DNA of 64,000 nucleotides from Gibbula magus (lineage: Eukaryota; Mollusca; Gastropoda; Trochida; Trochidae): positions 40,624,687-40,688,686 of the forward strand of contig OW388305.1 in assembly GCA_936450465.1 (NCBI GenBank), read 5' to 3'. Within the stretch, counting starts at the first letter, position 1; the number at the start of each line of letters is the position of its first letter. The translations under genes and the position numbers were made by a program. Under the pieces are notes generated by a model. The model did not search any database and was not told the origin of the DNA. It saw only the letters and a list, made by a program, of their open reading frames with translations. Below, piece by piece: positions 54,167 to 64,000 of this stretch.

Positions 54167-55602
54167 ACCTATACTTACATGTGATAATTGTTCTAGGAGA
54201 ACGACTGTCCGTTAGGAATCAAACGCAAAGTGTCATCTGTGTTATACTTATTGATTATTTTTCGTAATTGTTTTAGCATTTCTTTCACTGTTTTGTTTTA
54301 TACCTTAATGAAATCGTATTAAAATAACACATTTTCGATTTTTAAAAATGTTTAAAACACAATAATAATCATACTTTTCAGAATTCAACTTTTTGCTCAA
54401 ATCAAGGGTAAGAACATGATGTACATATAGACTTGTGTTTTGTGGATACGTCAATCATTGAACGTTCAACAGCAATGGCTGCGGTTAATCTATGAATGAT
54501 TACTTTCTTCTGAAACCATGAATGAATAGAGAATCACAACCAAGTAAAGTCGCATCACATCATAAATTTGAGAATGATTATTGTGCACATGGATGTAGGA
54601 TATGTACAAATGTACTGTAACTGACGTCACAATGAAAGCCAATCTACACGATATTTGCACTAATATACAAATGTAAATATATTCTTGATGTTTCTGCTGG
54701 CGGAAAAAGCCATCATTCACATATTCCAAGGAAGTTTTACGGTTCTTTGATGAAGTGAGTCAACGTCTTTATTGGTAAGAAGATAGATGAGAATATTCTT
54801 CCTACGATCAGAGGTTGAACTCGTTAATCATTTGTTCTTTTGGATCAAACAAAGTACATGTTATGGGAAAACCATTGCTTAGGCTGAATGTTAATATGAG
54901 TAAATATAGTAAATATAGTAAATATAGTAAAGATAGTAATATGTGTTTTTGTTGTCCGCTATTTTGATAATGTTTTGAGATATATTATTTAACATAATTA
55001 TGTATGAAGCCAGTTATAATTTAAGGTAATATATTTTACTTCAAATCAAGACATTGACGTTTACCTACATTTTACTTACATTTTGCTTTCCCTTAATGAA
55101 ACGAGTCATTTTGGAAGAACAGTATTTCACTCAAGGCACTATTAATAATGAAACGTTTAGTATTATCGATGTCTTACACCAATGTAAGATCTAATAAACT
55201 TTGTAAATTGACCGTGCTATTTAATATTACTTTTTCTTTGATCTCTCATTTGAAACTAATGCTTCTCAACGCTTGTCAGTAATATCTAATGAAGTGTAAT
55301 AACTGTCCTCTTATTATCTCCTAATATAATTTTGCTCTTTTAGACACAATTGTATTGGTGTAAAATGTACATGAAAAGAGATGAGCTATTTATGTTATAG
55401 ATATACGAGTTCTTAGACAAGACCTAATTATGGTTGCCATGGCGAGGTACAACAAGTCAAATAAAATAATAATATGGTTATATGTGTTTCCTTAAGTGTA
55501 TTACGTGTGATATAACTGTGAGGAAGTGTTGCCTCGATTCTACTGCGGTTAATGTCGGTCTCATTGATAGTAAAATGATAGGCGTGAATGTGAACACTAT
55601 GT
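54167..55602. other. AT-rich stretch with one microsatellite
   Basis: A 10-bp 'agtaaatata' repeat with about four units lies at 54898-54940. Otherwise no gene or element was seen. Confidence 0.45.
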
Positions 55603-55898
55603 GGAGCACAGTGGTGTAGTGGTCAGCATGTCTGCCTCTCACGCCAACGGCCCGGGTTCGAATCCCGGTGGAGACACCAAACATTTGTGACCTGGGTCTT
55701 ATACTGTGTTGTGTCCTTGGGCAACGCACTTCGTCCACCTTGCACTCCGTTTACCCAGCTGTACAAATGGGTACTGGACATGGGAATGTATGGACCTATA
55801 CGGTCACGCGGAGCCGAAAGTACAATTCCTACAGGGTAATAATTGTGTAGCGCCTTGAGCATGCATCGTGCATGGATATGTGCTCATCATAAATATAC

Positions 55899-55927
<29 letters not shown>
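55603..55927 (+). mobile_element. Second SINE family (S2), plus strand
   Basis: The tRNA-like head resembles tRNA-Glu: 'tggtgtagtggtcagcatgt', 'cctctcacgcc' around a CTC anticodon position, 'cccgggttcgaatcccgg'. The body has 'gtgtccttgggcaacgcact', 'ccagctgtacaaatgggtac' and 'tgtgtagcgccttgagcatg', and the element ends in an (ATT)n tail. The body is of a type shared widely among animal SINEs. The three short frames over it are not genes. The 3' half rules out a tRNA gene. Confidence 0.85.
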
Positions 55928-55930
<3 letters not shown>

Positions 55931-56299
55931 CTTATCAGTTCAGAATAATGACAATATAAAGTGTAAAATGAAAAACCTAAAGCTTGCGCAAAACTTAATT
56001 TTGGACATGTATTTATAGCTGATGAAACAAATTGGAGTTGGCAGTGTTTGTTATGTTATATGACTGGAATAAATTTGGATGGGAAGTTTAATGTCAGCTT
56101 CTGCATATATAACAGGTTGTTGCTGTAATCCAGATGAAAACAAATAATTGTCATATATGTGTTTTGGATGAACATGCAAGTAGTATAGGTGATTTGAACT
56201 TAATACAGCACATATGTAATTTGAGTATCCCAAAGGCAATCATTATTACGAGAAAAACTCTATTTACAATTTACTCAAAGAAAGCACATTGAAGCAAAA

Positions 56300-57500
56300 T
56301 GACGAAGGAGCCAGTACAGCACCCTGTCTCCACCACTGGTTTATGTGTCATGAGGGTATTGTTAATTTCATGCCTCTGTGAACGTCAGCAGTATCTCTTG
56401 CACGTATCTCCCTGGTGTATGCTTCACACAAAGGAATGATAAATATCTCTAACTGATCAGTGACCCTAAAGCATTAATACTGTACGTATTCCTTATCTTG
56501 CATTCTCTTTTATGCTTTCATCATGTCTTCAAATGACCATTTATTGTCTGGGATTATGTTTAATTGCATAGATCTGCGCACTAGAATGTAATACCTAAAG
56601 GAAAAGTGTCAACAGTCAACGAAAAACAACCCAGGTTATCAGAGACTTTGAAACTAGATTCGAATGCAAAACATGTATCATTGAATAACAAGTTACAGTG
56701 TCTACATTTAAAATGCATTGACATTTACTGATATGTGATATTATTTATAAGCATACAGTTACCTGTAGTAGTCGTAAAATCCAGCAAAACCCCATTTATT
56801 TTCATCCTGATGTATTGTGTAAGCCCAACCTAAACAAAATCTCTGCTCAGGAATCTCCTGTTATGTAGTCATGTTTGGGAAGAGGTTATATTGTGTTCGT
56901 GTGATCTTGTTCTTTTCTCGGAACAATATTTAAAGATTGCATAGTCATCCATGCTATATCCTTGATATAAATATCTAGTATGACAGCCTTGTAGTAATTC
57001 TAAAACTATTTCTGCTTGTCAATGTATTTCACTCTCACTTTAGTCTCACAATTTGTAAGCTCCCTTCGCTCTTTTGCCTCACAAGACTACAATTGTACAC
57101 CATTCAGTTTCATTTGTCCAATGTTAAAAGGTCGATGATAATTCTGACTGTTGAAAGCAAGGTGGCTTCCTGGTTTATTTCACCTTGCTAAATAAAATAA
57201 TTTATAAAGGTTAATGACCTACAAATGGATTACCAAATTCACCATTGATCACTCATTAAGCAATTGTACATTGTGGCGATGAACATTCTCTTATCCACTG
57301 ATGTGTGACTATGTTATATGACAATCATTATAATATCTACCTTACCTGGATATACACATTAGCATAGACGATCAACAGTTTTTACTTGCCAAAATACTCT
57401 GTATCGACTCTCGGAGATGAGAGAATTGATTTTGTTATCTTGATAACAAGAAGGCCACACATGTTGTTCAGGTTGTGGAAGACAAGCGTTTTAACCATAA
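56300..57500. repeat. Partner of the 4.6-7.1 kb block
   Basis: About 56370-56600 and 57165-57490 align with 4660-4860 and 6820-7140, in the same order. 'gctaaataaaa', 'ggttaatga' and 'gaacattctct' are easy anchors. The second piece matches the opening part of repeat A copy 2 (from 7001). Similarity is low, so this is old. No gene recognised. Confidence 0.45.
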
Positions 57501-57885
57501 TATTGCAGGATGTTTTCCAGATTTGATGTTCCAAAATCATGGAAAATTCATTTTTCGTACAAATTTTAACCACCCATTACACTGCGATAGAGCTTTTAAA
57601 TCGTTATTAAGTTCGAATATTGAACAAAATATAAACAAATTGCCATAATTCATTAATACCACTTAAGCTAGTTAAGAGACGAATTGTTGAAAAATTAGTT
57701 CAAAACGTGTTCATGAGTTGTAAAATAATTGTCTAATTCTTTACACTGAATATGGGTCGGTGGTATTGAATATGAAAAAGAGAATTCTTGTCTTGTCAAC
57801 AACTTTATCAAGTGTTATAGTCATAAGTATATGTTTTCTTTTCGCTACCCTACACCTTTTTGTTTCAATTAGCAAGATGACATTT

Positions 57886-59190
57886 GACAGTTGATTGAGT
57901 ATTCAAGATATCAAGACAAAGAGTAACATTTTTGATAATTACCTGTTCTTTGGTAAAATAAGTGTTAAAAAATCTGTAGCTTTGTCAAAACTTTATATTT
58001 TAAAAACCTTACCCAATTCTTCAAAAAACTTTATGTCTTCATTAGATGGTATATACTTCAGATTTATTTGGAATCGAAAAAAGGATAAAATCATGAGGGA
58101 CAATTTTAAAATAAATTACAAAGATGGGGGATTAAGGATGGTTGACATTGCAACTTTCTGTGATGCATTGAAACTATCTCATCTCAGATCAAGATGTAAA
58201 AATAAATCAAAGATAATCCTTGCAATATTCCCTTTGAAACCATTTTTCAATTGGGTGCACATGTTGATCAAATAATTAGAATTGATAACCCATACTGGAG
58301 GGATGTTCTAAAAGTTTGGAACAGATACTGTAAAAAGATTCATGTGAACTCCGAACATATTGAAGAAATTCTACACCAACCACTTTGGTTAAATCATAAT
58401 TCCAAAAACCCAACTCTCTACATTAAAAACTGAGTAAGGAAAGATATACATACAGTTAATGACAGTTGTAACAATGAAAGTTTCAAATCCTTTAATGATT
58501 TGAAAATAACATATGGCATTACAGATACTTATTTGAATTATCTTCATTTTTTAAATACAATACCTGAATCTTTGAAAAATACCATTAGGAAATCAAGGTA
58601 TATACCAATTTTTGATTTACATATATCCCATTGTCAGTTACATTTATTGAAATCCTCTAAATGATTTAGAATATTTTATGACATTTTGATTTCTAATTAA
58701 CATTTACCCATAGTATGTCTTAAATGGCAAACCTCTTTTGTGGATGTGAACTTTGATTGGAACAAGATTTTCATGAATTACAGAAATGGTTTGAAGGATG
58801 TCAAACTACTTGAATTTCAATACAAGTTCTTACTAGGTATTATATATACTAAACAAGAACTATTCAAAATGAAACTTGTCGACAACTTAACTTGCTGATT
58901 CTGTAATGAGTCGAATGAAAATATATGTCATGTTTATTGGGTATGTAGAAAATCCAAACTTGTTGGAACAATATTGAACATTGGTTTAATCATCGTATAA
59001 ATACCTTGCTTGGTTTGGAACAATTGACATTGAAAGACTACTGAATCATATGATAATATCTGCAAAAAAATATATTCATATATGTGGTATCAGACAACAA
59101 GTTCCAAAACTCGAAAGATATTTGGTTATTTTGAAAGAACTTTTCAATGTAGAAAATGTTATTGCAACTAAAAAGATAGATACCAGTTGA
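57886..59190 (+). pseudogene. L1-like LINE ORF2 C-terminal relic, plus strand
   Basis: It reads, with stops and shifts: YLFFGKISVKKSVALSKLYI, LKTLPNSSKNF, FRFIWNRKKDKIMRDNFKI, YKDGGLRMVDI, then PYWRDVLKVWNRYCKKI, IEEILHQPLWLNHN, FNDLKITYGI and a late FCNESNENICHVYWVC (C...H-x4-C). This is the order of the region behind reverse transcriptase in L1/Tx1-type LINEs, a different group from the LINE at 13.7-19.3 kb. Stops at 58273, 58431 and later, and no reverse transcriptase upstream, make it a dead 5'-truncated copy. Confidence 0.75.
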
Positions 59191-59278
59191 CTAGTTTCCG
59201 TTGTCCTTGACATTCACCACTACTGACATATGCCGAGATGACAAGAAAGAGAGATTTACATATTGAATACTAAACGAT

Positions 59279-59393
59279 GTCCCGTTTGATAACATGTTTA
59301 TGAAAAGAGTGGATGGTTTGTTTTCTTAACGAGCAAAGGGAGTTAATTACCGATGCCATTCACGAGTTTCATAAACATGTTATCAAACGGGAC
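59279..59393. repeat. Foldback with 26-bp perfect arms
   Basis: Arm 59279-59304 ('gtcccgtttgataacatgtt' plus six bases) and its exact inverse 59368-59393. Pairing continues loosely for another ten bases inward. The loop is about 60 bp. Confidence 0.85.
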
Positions 59394-59443
59394 GCTTACT
59401 TGCAAATAGGTCACCCGCTATTGCAGTCGCGCGGCTAACATTA

Positions 59444-59492
59444 TGACGTCAACCAAAAAAGACTATGACGTCACGCACCGATTATGACGTTG
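59444..59492. promoter_or_regulatory. Cluster of three CRE-like sites
   Basis: TGACGTCA at 59444-59451 and 59466-59473 and TGACGTTG at 59485-59492, each after 'tta' or 'cta'. They lie in a locally GC-richer patch with 'gcgcggctaaca' just upstream. TGACGTCA is the CREB/ATF-type site. No gene start is recognisable next to it. Confidence 0.3.
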
Positions 59493-62400
59493 TGGCAGCA
59501 CGCGGTGGTATCACACATGTGTGTAATCAACTCATTGTTATCTAATGAGTGATCTCACCACGGTTGAATAATAAATTGCAAATGTTTCCTATATAAAATC
59601 ATTAGCACTTTCACTTTGATTAATATTGACCTATGTAGAAGCCAGCCTTAAATAATTTGCAAGAGAAATGTTGTACTGAATAAAGAATGATTTTTCTTGT
59701 AAGGTGCATGTTAAAAATAGAAAATATAATCACTGTCTTAAAAGCTTATTTGAAATAATGTGCTCGGAATATTTCAGCTTTCAAGCCAATATAGGTTGGC
59801 TCGGACACTGAATGTCTAACCGTTTCATGAAACAAATTGAAATTCATTTGGAGATATTATTTCCCTTCCAACAGTGCATTCACACTGACAATTACCAATA
59901 CCCAACAGCCTGTGAGATAACAGATAAGAAAGCCTTTTAGCCTTAGAAATAGGTTTTTCCTCAATTTCCTGAAATGTCATTTGGAAGTCGTCTCAAGCAG
60001 TTTGGTTGGAGAAGAGATGGTAACTAGGAGAGCCGGTTTTGTAAACGGATCTGTCTGGTATGAATGGCTACGAGGCAGTAGGATAATTTATACTAATTTT
60101 CGACCTAAACCCATTTATCCTATTCCTTATAACTGCCATGGTTATGTCACCCACTCATGCCCGCAAAATATCAATTTCCAAAAGTCCAACTGGCAGCACA
60201 TACTTTGTCTAGTACAGGCCTGTGAGTGACAGAGGTAATCATGGATGAAATCGGGTAACAGCTATCTATGGGGAAATGGTATTCTACAGATGTGACGTTA
60301 AAAATATCAACAGAATGGAATTGAATGCAGACGCATATTATAGCGATGAGTGAGTTAATTCTATATAGAAAGACATTTAGGGTGATATATCTGTGTGTGA
60401 GAATATGCATTGTGTAGGCGACAGATAACACTCGATCTGTAGTTAACCCCAATGGTACTGGTGTATTTACAGCCAGAACATATACACCTTCATATATTGG
60501 ACGAAACATACATATATTATTCTGTTATTCTAATGGTATTTTGCATATATTAACGGGGATATTCTCATGCGGTTGATTTAATATGAACAATTTGTATTTG
60601 TGTCAAAGGTCACTTTTAAAAAATTAATTCTCTTCCCATAGAGTTAATCTGTTCTTCTTTTCCGAATTTCTCTGCTAGAAATAGAGAGTTCTGATTGGTT
60701 GCATTGAAGATTGAAGTTGTTTAGTTGTTATTCGCCTTTGTAATGGTGACATTAAATTTGCAAATGACACATCATAATGGGTTATTTTGGAAACAGAAAA
60801 TGTAGATTATGTATATGATATGTATTATGTATGTATTTTTGAAAAACAATTGACCCTCAAGATGGTGATTAATAATTTAAACAAAATCGAGAACAAAACG
60901 AAAATAGTTTTGGTTTTTTTACATCAGAAATAATCGGAGGACATATACTGAATAGCATGACCCTACACACTCAAAGGCTAATAACTTTTAAATAACTCAA
61001 TGTAAAATGTAAAATAGTCAATGTAAAATGTTTATTCATTGGATAAAATGCAGTGATAATTTGTGTAGTATCATCGCTGCTAGGAGATTTAAAACAAAAA
61101 GATAGAGTCTACATATGTATGACCGGTGGTCTGAAATGAGTAAACTCTGTGAGAAAAGAAAGATGGAAATATGAAGGCATATTAGGCACTTATCTAATTC
61201 AAAATCCCAGCTTGTGTCTGTAGGTGACCTTCAGCTTAACTTCTTAAAGACTGATTTTCAGAACCGATAAAATATGTATATCAAGTTTGTATAGTCACTT
61301 GTCAAATTAAGAATTATATTATTCTGGATGACAACATACAATTACAATCACCTACAGCCATTTAGTAGCTGGCAAAATACTCGACAAAGGCAATTGAAAC
61401 TGACAAGCAACTTTTAAATGATGTTTATGTAGTCACCATTCAAATTTAGACGTTCTTATTTCTCAATATCAGTTTAAAGAGTTTAAAGCGCCATAGTTTA
61501 TCTTTGAGAATCCAGAAAAATATTTTTGAATCGGACAGGCATCATGTTGATTAAGTTTCTTCAGTCTGTCACCAAGTTCAGGCGTTATTATGTCTCAAAA
61601 TAGGTTTTACATTTGGAGGAGACGGACTCCCCTATTATTTTACAGCTTCAAAACATCCAGTAAACAAACCAAATGTCAAGAAAGTGAAAGAAGATGTATG
61701 TAAAAAGGAGTGATTGTAATTACTGTCAATCGGCTTATGGGCAAGCATCCACACAGCGAGATTGATGACATAACCTATAATTTAATTATACTGAGATTGA
61801 CAGCAATATATGAGATTGTCTCGTCGATTTCAAACTGATATCACTTTCCCAATGTGTTCCCGACTAGAGCGCAAGGAGATAAAGTTAGTCAATACATCGC
61901 ATTAATCACAGCCAACTGACAGACAAGGTGAAAATGTTTTTTGGTAAATATTTGGAGGTTATTTATGGATTCCAAACCATAGGAGATTATTTGAGTGATG
62001 TTTAAGGTTCTGAAATATGAATTAATTTTTTTAAGTTTTTTGAAAACATCCTTTTGTTATGAACTCCCTGTCTTTAATATGTATCAATGTATTTTTTTTA
62101 AATGTTAATTTGTAAATTTATGAAATCATCAGTGTATACCTTCACTTCACTTCATAACATGTAAATCACTGACGTTTATTACGATCACAGTACATCTGTC
62201 AGATTTAAACATTATGCCCTTTCATTTGTTATGATAGCTACAAAATGCGACAAAACAACAAGTCAATGTATATTAACATTTAAGTATGGAATGATGCTGT
62301 AGTTTAAAATTAGTTGAATTGTTTTCTTTACTTGGTCGACAATAGCTGTTATTTTCTCTCTGTAATAATTTGTTGGTACTTACAACTATAATATGACGAC

Positions 62401-62600
62401 ACATCAGTAAAAAACGTTAGCGGAACTGTTTGTTTGATAATTTTTTTGGTTCAATGTTACTGCATTTGTGTTTTAATCTTTGTGTTTTATAGGCCCTAAA
62501 CATAATATCCAGACTGTAATTACTGTAATTCTAAAACCTATGTTGTATACTATTTACATGTAATATACATGGTTTCAGTATGAATGCTTAAAGATATTAT
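59493..62600. other. AT-rich stretch, nothing recognised
   Basis: An 82-codon plus frame (59981-60229) and a 112-codon minus frame (60171-60509) are open, but neither product has a motif I know and I would not call them genes. No repeat of the families above was seen. Confidence 0.4.
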
Positions 62601-62607
62601 AAAACTT

Positions 62608-62770
62608 TAGACACTTCTTGTTCATATTGTAAAGCGCAGCTTGAAGATGAACTTCATGTTATCCTTACATGTCCAGCATATACAAACTTTCGAGTTAAAT
62701 AGCTTCTATCATATTGTCATCACCATCCATGTTTGCTATTCCAATTTCCAGGTTTCAATGCTTCAGAAAG
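62608..62770 (+). pseudogene. LINE ORF2 zinc-knuckle scrap, plus strand
   Basis: The frame reads DTSCSYCKAQLEDELHVILTCPAYTNFRVK and then a stop. It matches C-x2-C...E-D-E-x-H-x4-C-P-x-Y-x3-R, the zinc-knuckle block at the end of many LINE ORF2 proteins. Nothing else of the LINE is recognisable around it. Confidence 0.55.
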
Positions 62771-64000
62771 TCACTCGTGTTGCTGGTTTTCTTCCAGTTG
62801 TACTATAAGCTGCCCTTTAAAAAATAAACAATAGTGAAACAGGCATTAACAAATAATCCGATTACCAAACAACAACTTTTCTTCTTCAGTGTCTTAAGGG
62901 GGTATACAGCAGTTCAATGACCTCATCAAGATTCAAAATTTGTAAGAATGTGATCTTTTTATTACTCATAAATATGATTTATATTAATGTTTTGATCAAA
63001 CAAAACAAGACATTGTGAAATGTGTATGGCTACATACATATCTAGATTGACCCATTAGTGGCGCATTAATTAGTAATGTGTACCTTTATCAAAATCATTA
63101 AAACACAGGAATAGAGAATAATTTGTCAACGAGACATTAAACAAGTAGCTAGAAATTAGTTAATCATATGCCTCAGATCAAACTTTCAATCAGAATGTTT
63201 CATTTTGATCAATATGCGATTTGTTCCTCTAGAATAAGAAGGTTAGCTTAGTCTTTGATGAAATGAATGATTATGAAGGGTTTCATTAAGTGCTGAGACT
63301 ACTTCCATCATCTTGTTAATTTTTTGCGTTTGGTAACATAAAAAGTTATCTTGAGCTTAAGCAAGTTTAATTTCTAAAGTTGCAGTTGTCAGTAATATTC
63401 TCGTACATGTTACTATGCATGAACTGTCAGAGGGAGCTGTTAAACTGTTCAAAAACAAAACAGTATTTACACATTTGCTATCAATGACTAAGTTAGAAAG
63501 GTAAGATTTCAGTCGCAGAGAATGCAAAGGCTTGCGTTCCAAAGCAACGGTGTCAAAGGCTCTAACGGATATATGACGTCACATTGCTCACATGTTTTTT
63601 TTGCATTCAGAGAGAAATGATTAAGTATTCAACCTCTAAGGAAAGTTGTTGTTTGTATTTTACTTTTAATCCAAATAGTCAGGATACACAGCAAATGTTA
63701 TCATGTGTCCTACAGCATCTACCACAGAACATAAATAACACATATATAGATGATACTTCATGGAGTTTGCCATTTCAGATATTTGTTGAAGTTGATGTTA
63801 TGGTTTTTTTCTCAGATAAACATAGTTGAAATATCAATAACTATATCGAAATTTAATCAAGTAAAAGGTTATTCTTACTGACTGTGATTTTCACTGTGAA
63901 CCGTGAACATATAAAGAGTAGTTCATTGTTTTTACCAAATATAATCTTATGGAGTGAAAATGTCACTTTCTTACACCACCAAACGATATACGGTCAAAAT
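62771..64000. other. AT-rich window end, nothing recognised
   Basis: An 81-codon plus frame (63584-63829) contains several Cys and a Ser/Gln-rich middle but no known motif; a TGACGTCA lies just before it at about 63575. I do not call it a gene. Confidence 0.4.

Noticed and set aside
60171..60509. 112-codon minus-strand frame as a host gene
   Set aside because: No motif, no splice signals of note, and ordinary AT-rich composition; this length is expected by chance in 64 kb.
1..64000. Bacterial or phage origin
   Set aside because: SINEs, LINEs, splice-type signals and the lack of operons or ribosome-binding sites all point to an animal nuclear genome.

Overview
The window looks like nuclear DNA of an invertebrate animal, most likely a mollusc, with a vetigastropod (abalone or top-shell relative) as my best guess. 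Reasons: it is AT-rich, most of it has no long reading frame, it has GT-AG splice signals, and it is full of decayed retrotransposons and of one tRNA-headed SINE family. That SINE starts with a tRNA-like head and ends in a tail of 'actc' units after 'gcggcgttaaaccccaac'. The taxon is inferred from memory of such repeats and was not checked. I see no bacterial operon, no CRISPR array and no rRNA gene, and I cannot name any host gene.

Layout. 0-8.7 kb: two copies of a long interspersed repeat (repeat A; a third lies at 26.2-27.7 kb), a 310-bp terminal-inverted-repeat element, a worn tandem array and two SINEs. 8.7-13.3 kb: a foldback element, a repeat shared with 37.8 kb, LINE 3' ends and an LTR-like unit. 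13.7-19.3 kb: a nearly full-length LINE on the minus strand (ORF1, endonuclease, reverse transcriptase, zinc-knuckle end) with several disabling lesions. 20.5-23.6 kb: an intact LINE ORF1 and a cut-down LINE endonuclease preceded by a 2A-like motif. 23.7-25.5 kb: the best candidate for a spliced gene, on the minus strand, encoding a proline/alanine-rich protein of unknown function.

29.2-30.9 kb: an element with long inverted ends made of short repeats and with many copies of a GGTAACAGCA-like motif. 32.1-40.4 kb: the most gene-like part. It holds a broken chromodomain gene, a broken transposase-like gene and a second broken gene of unknown family; they probably come from DNA transposons. 41-64 kb: mostly mobile-element debris. 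It includes a near-perfect 148-bp hairpin, a TTAA-flanked element, a worn ~100-130 bp tandem array, a GTCC-satellite element, several foldbacks, many SINEs, an L1-like LINE relic (57.9-59.2 kb) and a last LINE scrap (62.6 kb).

Nothing here works as a pathway. The window is a layered record of transposition: many insertions still show target-site duplications, and older repeats are interrupted by younger ones. All similarity statements were made by eye, and family names come from motifs I could see.
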